A stretch of DNA of 64,000 nucleotides from Pseudoscleropodium purum. Lineage: Eukaryota > Streptophyta > Bryopsida > Hypnales > Brachytheciaceae. The notes beneath the pieces are model-generated. The model had not been told where the DNA came from, searched no databases, and was given only the letters and a program-made list of their open reading frames with translations. This document shows positions 24,361-35,260 of this stretch, piece after piece. The position numbers and the translations under genes are program-made. The stretch covers positions 8,184,001 through 8,248,000 of the forward strand of contig OZ017803.1 in the NCBI GenBank assembly GCA_963969395.1. Reading direction: 5' to 3'. Each line of letters opens with the position of its first letter. Within the stretch, counting starts at the first letter, position 1.

Positions 24361-25560
24361 AGTCTGGTGATTTCATCCAAGAGTTTTTTGAATACGATTT
24401 TTTTTGGCAATAAACGTCATGTTTTGTTACTATTTTTTTTGCCAAATTCTTTTCGGGTGCACCAGAAAGCCAAAAAAAACACGCCCTACTTACAAGCCGG
24501 CACCAGAGGCATCAAGCTCCAAGGCAGCCAGGGGATCCTCTTCTGCCTTAACTTAACCTTAGTTCTCTTTAACCTTAGTTCCCTTTTAACCGTAGTTCCG
24601 GCTTTCTCTCACTTCCTCCTTGACAGAAAGGCCATGCGTGCATGGAAGGCGCGAGCTCATGTGTTTACCTGCAGGCCCGTTCATTAATGAACTCCCTCTC
24701 TGCTCTGCACCCCGTCACCTCGGGCGCCATCTCTGTCTCTCTCTCTTCCCCAGTTTTCTCATATTCATTCTTCATCTGTGAAGATCACAAATCGTGAGCT
24801 CAACTGGTTCAGTGGAGCTTCATTTGTAACGCATTACTCAGCTAGCCTACTTGTAGACAGATAGTGCGCATTTCGAGCAAGGTTGTGGTTTTTCTTTCAG
24901 GTTTCGGGGTCTTCTGGGTTTGGAAGAGGAGTTGGGGTTTGTCATTTGTGGACGCTCAAATTTATTGCGGATCAGTCTTGTCATCTTCGTTTCATCCTGT
25001 AGCGCTGTTCATTGATTATAGCACTGTTCATTGATTTGACTTGAACTGGATTAAGTAGCTTTCTTCGCCTTGGGTTTCTTCGCTGTGAATTTTGACTCAT
25101 TGCAGGGCTCTCTATCGTTTCTTCTGTCCTGGTTTTGGTCGAGGGATATATTGAGAGATAAATAAGAGAGTTTGCAATCATGGGAGTGGGTCGGTCTGCC
25201 TTCTCGGGTGCCATCTAAAGCAAGCTGGAGTTTGATTTTTCTGCTCACGCACACATGTACGTGTATTTCTTCAAGCTCGTCCAGTTTCAATCGAGCTCGC
25301 TCTCCGAGGCGTTACTGATTCGCAGGAGTTAGAAAACCAGTAACCCCGTACGTGTAGATTTCTGGTGTAGATTGGTTTCAAATGCCATAGGAAATTCGCA
25401 AGGTCACGTGCAGCATGGAGAAGTCGACTCCGGAGGGTCCCATGCAGTGCGTCAAACTTGCCATTGCAATATGTCATGAAGCTTGAGGCGTCCATCGTTT
25501 TGTTACGTTTCTTTAAGTTAGAGACCTGATTTCCATCTTGGGAACGAGCTTCACTCTCTT
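24361..25560 (+). promoter_or_regulatory. Upstream region of the LRR gene, GC-richer
   Basis: Base composition changes here to higher GC and CpG. A CT-rich tract at about 24,690-24,757 (TCTGTCTCTCTCTCTTCCCC) resembles plant 5' leader or start-region sequence. The CGGG-GCCATCT motif occurs twice (about 24,721 and 25,205). It may contain distal promoter and untranslated leader of the LRR gene, or a decayed earlier duplicate of it. No coding exon is supported. Confidence 0.35.
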
Positions 25561-26150
25561 GATAGCCGGCCTGGCCTCCCAGTTGAGCTTCCTTATGATA
25601 GTGTGAGCTCGTAGCGCTCTCCATACATATACTCTTCGGTTCTCCCGAATCTCCATCTTGGAAAAAAAATGGGTAGAATACCTTCCACATGATCCTCGCG
25701 CGAGCTCTGGGTGAGTTCGTCTCTGTTTCCATAGCCTTGTACGTGATCGAGCTGGCGGACACAATGGCAAGCTCCACGAGAGGGGATACGTTCCGCTCCT
25801 TGTACAGCCTGTTGCATGTCCTGAGTTTTCTCAGGGCTTCACTGTCTTGAAAGCCTTCCAGCTAAGCTTCTTCAGGGTGCGCTTGTATGTAGTGGTTTCC
25901 CTATCTTTTCCTTGGTACGTTCTTCCGAATCTCCATCTTCGAAAAAAATGTTTCGAAGCTAATCCTTCCCTACCTTCCCCTTGCTCCTCCAGCTGCGTAC
26001 GTGTGAGCTCGCTCGCTCGCTCGTCACTGCACGTTTCCATTACCTTGTGATCGAGCTCCACAATGGCAAGCTCGAAGAGATGGGATACGCTCCACTCCTT
26101 GCACAGCCTGTTGCACTTCCTGATTTTCATCAGCTTCTTAGGGATTGCTG
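25560..26150 (+). repeat. Tandem duplication (299-bp spacing) of the LRR gene start region
   Basis: Two units in direct orientation, about 25,560-25,850 and 25,851-26,150. Shared blocks are CCAG-T-AGCTTC, CCGAATCTCCATCTT-GAAAAA, TTTCCAT-A-CCTTG, GTGATCGAGCT and ACAATGGCAAGCTC, the last containing the ATG. The two ATGs are at 25,764 and 26,063, 299 bases apart. The second unit continues into the intact gene; the first ends in a stop after 28 codons. Confidence 0.85.
25764..25850 (+). pseudogene. Truncated duplicate of the LRR gene N-terminus
   Basis: A 28-codon frame starting ACAATGGCAAGCTCC and ending in TGA. It aligns with the first 25 or so codons of the LRR gene 299 bases downstream (MASS-R-DT--SL-SLLH-L-F). 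What remains is only part of a signal-peptide-like segment. It arose by tandem duplication of the promoter and start. If transcription begins upstream of both units, it would act as an upstream ORF in front of the LRR gene; that is inference. Confidence 0.7.
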
Positions 26151-27514
26151 CAACCCAAACCACAAACCCCACCGACTTGCAAGTCCTCCATGAGCTCATG
26201 CACTCCCTCAACTCCGACTTCGACTGGCCCACTCTCTTCCCCGACCCTTGCCTCTCCTCCCCACAAGGCATCCTCTGCACCCAAGACCCCTCCAATAACC
26301 TCCTTTACGTCACCTCTCTCCACTTTGGCTACATCTCTCCTGTCGCCAATCTCATCCCTTGCAGCCCCAACGCCACCATCCCCCCTTCCATCGCCAATCT
26401 CACGCACTTAGAGTCACTCTCCTTCTCCAACTGCTTCACCTCCTCCGACTTGCCTTCCAACTCGCCCTCCAATTCTAACTCGCCCTCCAACTCCAACTCT
26501 CCCACCACTGCTATCCCAACCTCCATCACTTCTCTCACCTCCCTCAAACTCCTCTCCTTCACCAGCAACTCATTTCTCACGGGACCCATTCCTTTGGGCC
26601 TCCGGAACTTAACTTCTTTGGAACGCCTGGTTCTCAGCCAGAACAACCTCCAAGGGGAGCTTCCTGAAGATCTTGGGTTGTTAAGGAACTTGATTCAGTT
26701 GGATTTGAGTCACAATAACTTCACAGGAAGGATTCCGAGTTCGTATGCGAATATGAGCTCCCTCTTGAACATGGACTTACGCTACAATTCCTTGGAGGGT
26801 CCTTTTCCAGCTACTTTTGCACAAGGGTTGGTTCAAGTGGAGCGAATGGCGTTGAGTTACAACAAGCTCACAGGAAGCTTACCTTCTTCCTTCTCCGCGC
26901 AAGGGATGTTGAAATGTACGTTTCTGGATTTGAGCCACAACAGCTTCACTGGCGAGATTCCGGCCTCGTTCGGGGGGTTGGTCAACTTGGAGGATTTGTT
27001 TCTGAATTCGAATTCGTTTGGAGGTGCGATCCCGGAGCGATTCGGCTCGTTGACGCTGCTGGTGCGACTGGATCTGAGCAACTGTGAGATTGGGAGCGTG
27101 ATCCCCGAAAGTTTGCAGAACTTGCGGAGGCTACGGTATTTGAGTGTGAGCAACAACCGGTTGTACGGGGGGATTCCGCTGGGTCTGGCGACGTTACCAA
27201 GGCTCTTCACTTTGAATTTGGATGGGAATCGTTTGAGTGGGCCGGTGCCATTCCCGGCTAGTTTTGTGGAGAGGATGGGAAGAAACATGAAGTTGGAGGA
27301 TAATCCCGAGTTGTGCTACTCCCAGCAGTTGGTGATGATGATGAAGACGCCCATGGTGTTACGAAAATGTCCCGATACACTGGTGGATGTTGTTCCGGCT
27401 GTTGCACCTGCGCCGCCTGGGAGTCGGAATGGAGCTTCTTCACGTCGGGAAGTCGTGTGCTTCTGGTGGGCGGGCGTCACGGCTTTGACTCTGCAACTGG
27501 GTTTGCTTTTGTAG
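26063..27514 (+). CDS. LRR receptor-like protein, probably GPI-anchored (RLP29/PII-2-like)
   Basis: An intact intronless 483-residue protein. Residues 1-31 form a signal peptide (charged start, then LLHFLIFISFLG). An LRR N-terminal cap follows, with DWPTLFPDPC and GILC around 54-72. About ten plant-type LRRs (LxxLxLSxNxLxGxIP) run from about 104 to 415, and a C-terminal cap carries paired cysteines (PELC ... RKCPD). The tail has APAPPG, a small-residue stretch (NGASS) and a hydrophobic end without a cytoplasmic domain, as in GPI-anchored proteins. There is no kinase domain. Such proteins act outside the plasma membrane, usually as co-receptors or ligand binders in defence or development. The closest known type by architecture is the RLP29/PII-2 group; this assignment comes from recognition only. 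Residues 128-149 are an odd Ser/Asn/Pro insert. ATG 26,063 was chosen because the signal peptide follows at once. Confidence 0.9.
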   Translation: MASSKRWDTLHSLHSLLHFLIFISFLGIAATQTTNPTDLQVLHELMHSLNSDFDWPTLFPDPCLSSPQGILCTQDPSNNLLYVTSLHFGYISPVANLIPCSPNATIPPSIANLTHLESLSFSNCFTSSDLPSNSPSNSNSPSNSNSPTTAIPTSITSLTSLKLLSFTSNSFLTGPIPLGLRNLTSLERLVLSQNNLQGELPEDLGLLRNLIQLDLSHNNFTGRIPSSYANMSSLLNMDLRYNSLEGPFPATFAQGLVQVERMALSYNKLTGSLPSSFSAQGMLKCTFLDLSHNSFTGEIPASFGGLVNLEDLFLNSNSFGGAIPERFGSLTLLVRLDLSNCEIGSVIPESLQNLRRLRYLSVSNNRLYGGIPLGLATLPRLFTLNLDGNRLSGPVPFPASFVERMGRNMKLEDNPELCYSQQLVMMMKTPMVLRKCPDTLVDVVPAVAPAPPGSRNGASSRREVVCFWWAGVTALTLQLGLLL

Positions 27515-28150
27515 TTGTAACGGGCTAACCTTTTGGTTTTCTTATAAATCAGTTTTTTGGGGAACCGTTCAATAGCGATGATTTCTCATGCACAGTCCGT
27601 CACAGTATGAAATGGTGAAGAGGCAATTCAAAAGAGTACTATTCTCCAGTTGTCTGACTCTGATCGAACTCTTCAGGAAGTAGCTACACATGGTGTTCAT
27701 TCAAGGCACTGTTGAGAATGTGATGTACGCACAGTAATCGAATGACTAGAGGTAAAAACTGTATTCTCCGATCCTCTGACCTCTTATCTTACTCTTCAGG
27801 AAACTCTGTTCTCCAGTAGTCTGACTCTTACAGTTCAGGATATATAGAGAGAGTACTTACGGTAGCAAGCTACCCTCACTTGTTTCCCCTGCCACATTGA
27901 TCATTTCAAAACACTGTTGAGAAGGTTGTTTTGTGGCTTAATTTTTGGCTGGAGAGAGAACGTTTCGCAGTTGCAAGCTTCTTAACCTTGAGACAAACTG
28001 GCTGTCTCTCAAGTTTACGAAGTGCACCGTTGATTATGTTAAGAGGCATGGCACTTCGTTTTGGGGTAGAAGCGGAGTGTTTTAGGAGTTCTCAAACTCT
28101 TGACGTTAAGGGAATACATAGAGACTAGCAAGCTCAATGCTGTTAATAAC
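27515..28150 (+). other. 3' flank of the LRR gene with degenerate short repeats
   Basis: Contains three related blocks, TTCTCCAGTTGTCTGACTCT (about 27,642), TTCTCCGATCCTCTGACCTC (about 27,763) and TTCTCCAGTAGTCTGACTCT (about 27,809), each followed by CTTCAGGA or TTCAGGA. CACTGTTGAGAA is also repeated (27,706 and 27,911). Probably the 3' untranslated region plus its duplicates. A 65-codon open stretch at 27,931-28,128 is not recognised. Confidence 0.5.
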
Positions 28151-28805
28151 GCTATTTTAGCCATTTGGGGGGCTTGGTTTTGTTAAGCTTGAGGAGGGGC
28201 TGTTCAGGTAGTTGGCCAGTCTTCGCAGAGACTGAAAAACCCTTGTTACTGGGTTAAATCTTTTTCCAGACTCAATGGGCTTGTAATACTAATTTTTTTC
28301 TTCTGTAAGACATACTTATCTTTGTTATGAATGCTTTCAACATGCTTGCTGCAGTCTCTTGCAATAGGGTCCCAGTTGATATTTTTTTAATTTGTTCTTG
28401 ATAAGCATAAACATACTTCCAACACGCTAGCTTTAGTCTCTTGTATCTTAGTGCTTTATTTTCTCTGTGAATATCTCAATTTAGATAGAGAAACGTAACT
28501 CAGAACAGCCAGAGGTCAACTTAAAGAGGCTAATTGTATGTTATTCCTTATTACTAGATTTTTTTATTAAAAAATCTTACTGAAGACTGACAATGAACTT
28601 AAAATTGATATTAATTACTGGTATGTATTCATTCAAGACCCATAAATGTAATCCAGTTGTACATAATGTTGTTTTTTAAGTTGTGAATCAGTTGAAAAAA
28701 CTAATCCCTAAATGTAACGTACTTGCCTGAAAGAACACCTTTGGAACATGAGTATCATCGGTGCTCTGAAAACTCTCAATTTATTCAAATTATATGGAAA
28801 AGTGT
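28151..28805. other. Intergenic DNA
   Basis: No gene supported. CTAATCCCTAAATG near 28,700 may be a decayed left end of the T1 copy that follows. Confidence 0.4.
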
Positions 28806-29640
28806 ATGATTTCTAGTACAAGTACCAAATCTTAGAAAAATAAATTTTTGAACACATGTAATGGTAGGATCTTGTAGTACATTGGTTTGAGAAGACATAA
28901 AAAAAATTCAGAATTTTCCACTATGTAGATTGCAAGATATTAGTGTTTCAAAGGACAAAATTCATTTTTTTGGCCTTGCAAAAAATCACGCAGCTGCCAT
29001 TTATAAGGTCATATTTGTATGAAAAAATGTCCAAAATGGTAGTTACTCTTTAGAATCGTTCTTCAAGGCAAATTTGCAACATGTTTGAAAATTTTCAAAT
29101 CATTTGGAATTGTACAACATATAGGAAAAAAAATAGTAAGTAGAAAGAAGTAGAGAACGATTCAAAGTACTAAATTGTTAAGAATTTGATTATTGAATTG
29201 AAAAATGTCAATCCCAATGGTTGTAATGTTGTAATAAACAATCTACACTCAATATTTTTATTTTTCAAAAATAATGAAAATTGAGTTAAATAAAGAATTT
29301 CAAAGTTTATTTTAGAATAGAGACTCCATAACTATCCGCAAACCAAAACTCCTCATAACATTCGTCTCATTAATCAAAATGGAATAATTCAAATCTTTTT
29401 GTAAAGATATAAATCTAGAAAAAACAATTTCGAATTTTTATTTCTTAAAAAAAAATTTCAAGAATTTTTTTGAGTTGCCCACACTTCATTGAAAATGACA
29501 TCATACAATAAGTTTTGAATTGTGTAGTCAAAACTTATCAAAATGGTTGTGCCTTAAAGCTACTCCTCAAGCATATGTTGTGTGAAAATTTTAAAAAGAA
29601 ATAAATTTTCGTTTGTAGCGAGTTGTCTAAAAATGCTATA
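28806..29640 (+). mobile_element. TTAA-family T1, copy 6 (degenerate, left end unclear)
   Basis: Carries the T1 landmarks in order: TTTCTAGTACAAGTACC, GTAGGATCTTGTAGTAC, TTGCAAGATATTAG, ATATAGGAAAAAAAATAG and GTTTATTTTAGAATAGAG. The left terminus is unclear (a candidate TAATCCCTAAATG sits near 28,700) and the right terminus is lost. Confidence 0.6.
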
Positions 29641-31389
29641 TTTTCAAGGTAAAGTGTGTTCATGGCTTCAAGAATTAAGATCCATGACAAAATTTTCCCT
29701 TATTTTTGAGTTCAAGAGAAGGTATTGTAGATTCTAATGCAAGTGGTGTCATATTGTTCAGAGTAGTTATGAATTACTTGAGCATTTTGGAAGAAATTTG
29801 TCCTATGTAGCTATTCTTGATTGTAGACCTTAGAAGATGTAGACACTCGTTGTATTGAAAATAGATATGCCTTTATCGAGAATGAGAAATATAGCATGTA
29901 GGAAGTAGTATAGATGGATCCAAAATGCAACCTTTATGAAACTAAAAGGGTTCCTCTACATTGAATAAAGAAATTTCAAGTGACCCATTTGGTTTAAATT
30001 TGTGATTCTTCACAATTTGTAATAAGGCAAAATGATCAACAATTATCATTTTCAAAAATTTAATGGACACCTCTCCATGTACTTCAAAATGGACCCAAAT
30101 TGATACTTATTCTATCCATTTTAAACGATGAACCAATGTCTTACAAATCTAAAATTGCTCTCACAATAATGACTATCTTTTTTCTAGCCTTTTTTTTGGC
30201 TAATAAGTATCCATTTTACAACCACTTCAAATCCATTTCAAAGTATTATATAAGGATGCATCGAAAAAGAGGGTCACAATTACAACACACTAATGCATAT
30301 AAATATTTAACTATAGAAACCCTATTTAGATGCTTATTATCACATTTGTAGACTTTAAGATGTAGCTATCATCAATAAAGTCTAAATATAATCACCCAAA
30401 ATATCTTTACATATTCTAAGATGAAGACACTAAATCATCAAAAGAAGCAATCGTTAGGATAATTAAAAAAGTGTCATTATGTGAATCTACCATTTTTGAG
30501 TTCTCAACATTCTTTTCAACATAATGTACTTAATTTATAGGTAGCTCAATAAATTATTGGTGCCCTACTCAAATGAACTTTGGAAGTGAATATCTCTTTA
30601 TTTTTGAATCAAAGTACTCTATTTTTACTTCAACAAGCCTTCTTTTCTACTTGCAAAGAAACTTGCAAAGAAACCTTATTCCTTTATTCAAATTCCAAAT
30701 AGTAATTGCAATTTGTGACAATAATTGAGGTTCATACTGTATCCAATATCTATCCAAGCATTCTATCTATGGATATCTTTAACATAGATGCAATCTTGGA
30801 AAAAAATATTGGAAAATACTCTCAACAATCTTGGAAGTAAATACCTTCATCATCCCAGTGAAGATCACAAAATTTACACTGCCTTGGAACTTTTGAAAAT
30901 AAAACCCCTGTATCTACCTTCGGGCACGCTCTCCAACACTCTTACGAACTGTACCGGTAATCATATGAAAAACCGACTTCCATCATTCCGAAAGCGCGGC
31001 ACTCAGATTTCTCGGTCTTCACGTGCATTGATTTCAGGTTCGCAGGCAGTCTTTATAGTAGTGTGCAGCCAACAGAGCCCTTTAGAGTTACGTTCCTGAC
31101 ATTCCTACCCACCATTCTAAGCTCTACCGAAAAGAGTTGACAGCTCCTACCACAAACCCATTTCATGTATGACAAGCACAGCTGGACAAACATTTATACG
31201 AGAGCTCTACGAATTTGGATCGCACTTGTTATTGCTTTTGGATTGAATTGCAGCTGGCCTTTCTCACTTCACAAACGCCAGTCAAACACTACAGGCCAAG
31301 AGCTAGAAGATGAAAAGTGTTATTATATCCTTACCTTCCAGATCACGTCTTGGCAACACCCAAAAGGCTGAAGCAAAATCCACCATCGA
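29641..31389. other. Intergenic DNA, higher complexity after 30,780
   Basis: AT-rich to about 30,780, then more mixed composition to 31,389. Plus-strand open stretches at 30,788-31,099 and 31,165-31,371 contain no recognisable domain. They may be decayed coding sequence or distal 3' flank of the phytolongin gene. Confidence 0.35.
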
Positions 31390-31915
31390 GCTTCCGAGTA
31401 TTTGGATAGAAATCATGTCTTGTTCCAGGAAGTTCACCCAACTTGGCTTGAGTTGGTCACTAATGGTCAATTTAGATAAGTAACATCACATTATACCCAA
31501 AGCATTGTACTTAAAGCAGGAATCACTCGGGAAAAACCTCAATATTATTAGAAATGATATACTGCAAAACGATACTAGAAATGATTTACTGCAAAATATG
31601 TTTTGGAAACAAAACAGATATGGTGGACCGTAAGACATAGACCAATGTTCAATGGTCAAGGTCTTCGAATGTACACACCTTTCACAGGTATTTGGGTAAA
31701 TACCAGTAGTAGATATCACGTCCTGTTGCAACCAGGGAATCCCCCCAACTTGGCAACCATTTCAGATAAGTACCCGTTATATTGTACTCCAAAGAAGGAA
31801 TCAATGTATACTAGAAAAGATTCTCTGCAAGACACGATTTCGAAACAAAAAGAAATAGTAGCCCATAAGACATGGCCAATTGTTCGATGGCCTAGTCTTT
31901 GAATGTACACAACTA
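31390..31915 (+). repeat. Tandem duplication, about 235-290-bp units
   Basis: Two diverged direct units. Shared order in each: GTATTTGG-TA, CAGG-A-T-CCC-CCAACTTGGC, AGATAAGTA, TTA-A-TGTACT, AGGAATCA, TACTAGAAA-GATT, CTGCAA, GAAACAAAA, AAGACAT, TGTTC-ATGG and CTT-GAATGTACACA. Non-coding. It lies just downstream of the phytolongin gene. Confidence 0.7.
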
Positions 31916-32254
31916 ACCCTAAACAACAGTTAGAAACCCCAGGAACTGAAATGGATGCATTCCAAAGTGGAAAATGAGGGATTACTTAATAATGCTCTCC
32001 GCCGCCTCAACTATCACGTCTATGCACACTCTAGCTTATTCAAACGATCACGTAACCCCGACTACCAACATATTTGAGGCTGAGGATTGAAACAGCAACC
32101 TTCATTTCTATCTTGTATCCGAATACAATTGGTAGCTGCAAGTAACGAAGTGAACACTACTGTTTTTCCAGATTGGAGAAAATCTAGATAAAAAAAGAAC
32201 AAGCTATTTCCAAAAAAATAAAAGAGAAAAATGACCTATAGAAAATCCCATCAA
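31916..32254 (-). other. 3' flank of the phytolongin gene
   Basis: Between the stop codon at 32,255 and the tandem duplication. Likely includes the 3' untranslated region. No separate gene is seen. Confidence 0.4.
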
Positions 32255-34160
32255 TTAACTTTTTACACACTTGAATCCCTTGCAGATGCCCAACCAGATC
32301 GCAAAAAGAATGCAACACACGACGAGGTCCAAAATCAGCACAAGCTTCACATTGCGCCACCACATGCGGGATGCCAGTTGTCGCCCCTTCATCTTCCGAG
32401 AGGAGCCACATCCATCCATGGTGGATGAGGTTCCACCTTGAAGAGCCTTCCCATTGTTTGTCATCATGATTTCCTTCACCTGAATCACCTGGGAATACCA
32501 AACCCGAGAGTCATTAGCATTAACGTAGAGGATACTAAAAACTATTAGAGACCTGATCCCCTCTCCTGTAGGCTGACCCTTGTTATCTACAGCAAGTGAA
32601 TTCTTCCAATACAATCGGTTGGCCTCCAATTAGCAAGTGAAGTATGACTTGGCAAAAAATGCCTATGACCACTGAACTTTGCATGGAGATGGAGTTGTCT
32701 ACTACCCCTTTAATGGTGGTTTATTGTAAACCTATATTCACTGATTGCATGAGAGATTCATAAAAATTAGACCTCAAGAGAGTTTGGTTCTTGAACCCAA
32801 AGTAGTCTCTCCAGAGACTTATAACGATCTCCCAATGGAGCACACTCATACATACGGTATTGGTTAAAATGCTCAAGTGACACTACATTCTACCTTAGTG
32901 ACAATAAAAGAATCATGAACAAGAGTGAGGCATATGATCTCTTCACAGTTCTATCGTGATCTCCCAATCAAAGAACACTCCTACATTGGACAAAATGCTA
33001 AGGAGACGCAAACAGAATCCTTGAGGTCAGTGAAAACAACATCCTCAGAGTTAAGAAGAAATGCATGAGCTTAACAGTACCACAGAAATCTTAGACTGGA
33101 AAATTAAAGAAAAGTGGAAAAAATGCATTGGAAGGTCAAACATAACATGCACCTGATGTTTGGTCGACTTCTTATCAACCTTAGGATGACCACCATTTCC
33201 AGTTAGCGGCACCGTATGGTGCTCCCGTGGTGGACTCAAAGCAGTGTCATCTTTCGAGTCCAACTGATGCTCGTTGTCCAAATCGACCTCCTTTTGTGGC
33301 ACGCCAAAAAGTGGCTTCACCAGATGTTTAAACACACCTGAAAACCGAATTTTTTTTAAAGTGCACATGGCATTTGACACATTGAGCGTGAATTCTTATC
33401 ACGCAAATTTCGCACTAAGATGATCATCTAACAATTTGGCAAAGGGGGAGCACGACTGTACAGCTTTAATTACCATGTTAGAACCAAAATGGATGAAATA
33501 TTGAAAGTTGTAAAGGTGGAACGAGATCATAAGGCAGAAAAAGTGCACAAGGTCATACGCACATTCAATCACTAAGTGTTTTAGGTGGATGGCAAATGTT
33601 TTGAAATTTTCACATCATCCAATTGATATACATTGAAGAAGCTGTAAAGAAGATAGTCACATATCAATGGAAAGAAGAAGGAATGCTCTCTATATAAATC
33701 AATAGCGTCGATACTCTGCAGGAGTTTCTATAGTTGTTTTTTAAATGATTTAAAAAAATTAATTGACCGTTGTTAGTTCAAGCACTTCGGGTTAACCGAA
33801 CTTCTTTCTACCTGCAAAATCGGAGTTCAACGCATTCCGTTCCAGTCGGGAAGCATCCAAGCCGCGTGACCGAAGCAGGAGCTTGAACTCATCCTTCACA
33901 AGCTCCAGGAATTGCGTCCCTTTCAGCTTCCCTAACGCTTCGTCCACTATTGCACAGTACGTAAGAGGGCCGTCCATGAGGAAGATGAACATCCGCTGCT
34001 TGATAGTGTACGAGAACTTGCTGTGAAACGGAGGAACCTTCTCCAGGCATTCCCCTATTGCTACATCTCCGAGGTCTTCCTTCGGCTTCTTATAGTCAGC
34101 TAACACGGTGCTTCCCCTCGCCACCGATGCATAGTATACAAGATTCTTTACCGAACCCAT
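32255..34160 (-). CDS. PHYL: Phytolongin (longin-domain membrane protein), three exons
   Basis: Exon 1 is 34,160-33,812, exon 2 is 33,337-33,153 and exon 3 is 32,488-32,255. Introns are 474 and 664 bases with GT-AG ends (donors CAG|GTAGAA and CAG|GTGCAT; acceptors TTTTCAG| and TTCCCAG|) and phases 1 and 0. The total is 768 bases, 255 residues. Residues 1 to about 116 form a longin domain (MGSVKNLVYYASVARGSTVL, then VPPFHSKFSYT and FLMDGPLTYC). The middle is polar and there is no heptad SNARE motif with a central Arg. Residues about 226-247 are a single membrane anchor (VKLVLILDLVV ... WLGI) near the C-terminus. Longin plus anchor without a SNARE coil defines the plant phytolongins, related to VAMP7-type R-SNAREs and located on secretory membranes. 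Which PHYL paralogue is not determined. Exon joins are inferred from frame and splice sites. Confidence 0.85.
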
Positions 34161-35086
34161 CGTGAAAGGAACCCTAACCGACAACTGATCATCAAAATTG
34201 ACCCTACCGACAACCAAATCTCAAGGGCAGTCTGTCAAATTGCTCAAAAGAAAACTAAAAACTAATCACTGCCACAACCGTGTAACCCCAGCCCTCGCCG
34301 CTTTGCTTACTGATCCACCTCCTTCTTCTAAACTAATGTCATACCAACCCATACCGACAGCTCAGCCGAACAACGAACTCATCACTTCACCAAAATTTAA
34401 AATCCCGAGATCACACCACCGTCGACACTCCACTCCTACACCTCCGCTCAAAACCAAACCCTCGACCTGCAACCACCAAAACCTCGATTAATCAAACCAC
34501 AAAAATAGCAAAATTGTACCTCATTTCAAAGAAAATCACACCACGCTACATCACTTCCTACCCGCATCACCGATAACCACAAGACCTCGATTAATCAAAT
34601 CCACAAAACCCAGACTCACCAAAGCTCAAAATCCTACTCTCACACGAACACTCACTCCCAAAGCAAGCTCAACGCGCTTAGCCAATAACACCTCGTCCTT
34701 CCCTTTCAACATGAAACCCTAAATGTACGCTACCAACTCCTCCCCCGCCACTAGCAACTCCCATCACGCGCTTTGTCGGGAAACAACAACTCTTCGTTGG
34801 AGACAAAGTAAAAAGAGCAGTTGCAGGAAAAAGGAAAGGAGAAAAGAGCAACGCGCAAGTACGTACAGTACCTGAACTTGTCGAACAATCCTTGAAAGAA
34901 TGCTAAGTCGTTAGGATACGAGAAAAGGAGCGTCAGGGCTCAAATGGAAGAGTCGGAGAATGAGGAAGACGATGTGAAGCTCGATCGCGACATGGCCATC
35001 ACATGGTAAGGCGCAACGCGGGGATGGACGTTGAAGCTGCAACGAAGAGAGAGGCCCATTCTTCGGGAAAAACAGGTGGTAGGGTT
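34161..35086 (-). promoter_or_regulatory. Phytolongin upstream region
   Basis: GC-richer than the flanking DNA, as expected for a gene's 5' region on the minus strand. C- and A-rich on the plus strand, so pyrimidine-rich when read in gene orientation. The frame stays open 19 codons upstream of ATG 34,160, but the longin domain starts at that ATG. No TATA box could be chosen with confidence. Confidence 0.35.
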
Positions 35087-35260
35087 TTGCTTTCGCTTTA
35101 AAGGAAGTGGATTCTGCGTGGCGGTCTTAGCTTTTACTTTAATGTAAGTGGATTCTGCGTGGAGGCTCTGGCTTTTCCTTTAAAGTCAGGGGGTTCTGGG
35201 TGGAATGGAAGTAGGGTTTGACTTTTGCTTTAAAGAAGGCTTCTGGGATGGATTCTACCC
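35087..35260. repeat. Degenerate tandem repeat, about 40-50-bp unit, four copies
   Basis: Each unit has a CTTTT-CTTTAAAG block followed by TGGATTCTGCGTGG or a variant. Examples are GCTTTAAAGGAAGTGGATTC, then TACTTTAATGTAAGTGGATT, CCTTTAAAGTCAGGGGGTTC and GCTTTAAAGAAGGCTTCTGG. Confidence 0.7.

Noticed and set aside
26138..27443. Long antisense and shifted frames over the LRR gene
   Set aside because: Shadows of the real coding frame; the sense frame has a signal peptide and ordered LRRs.
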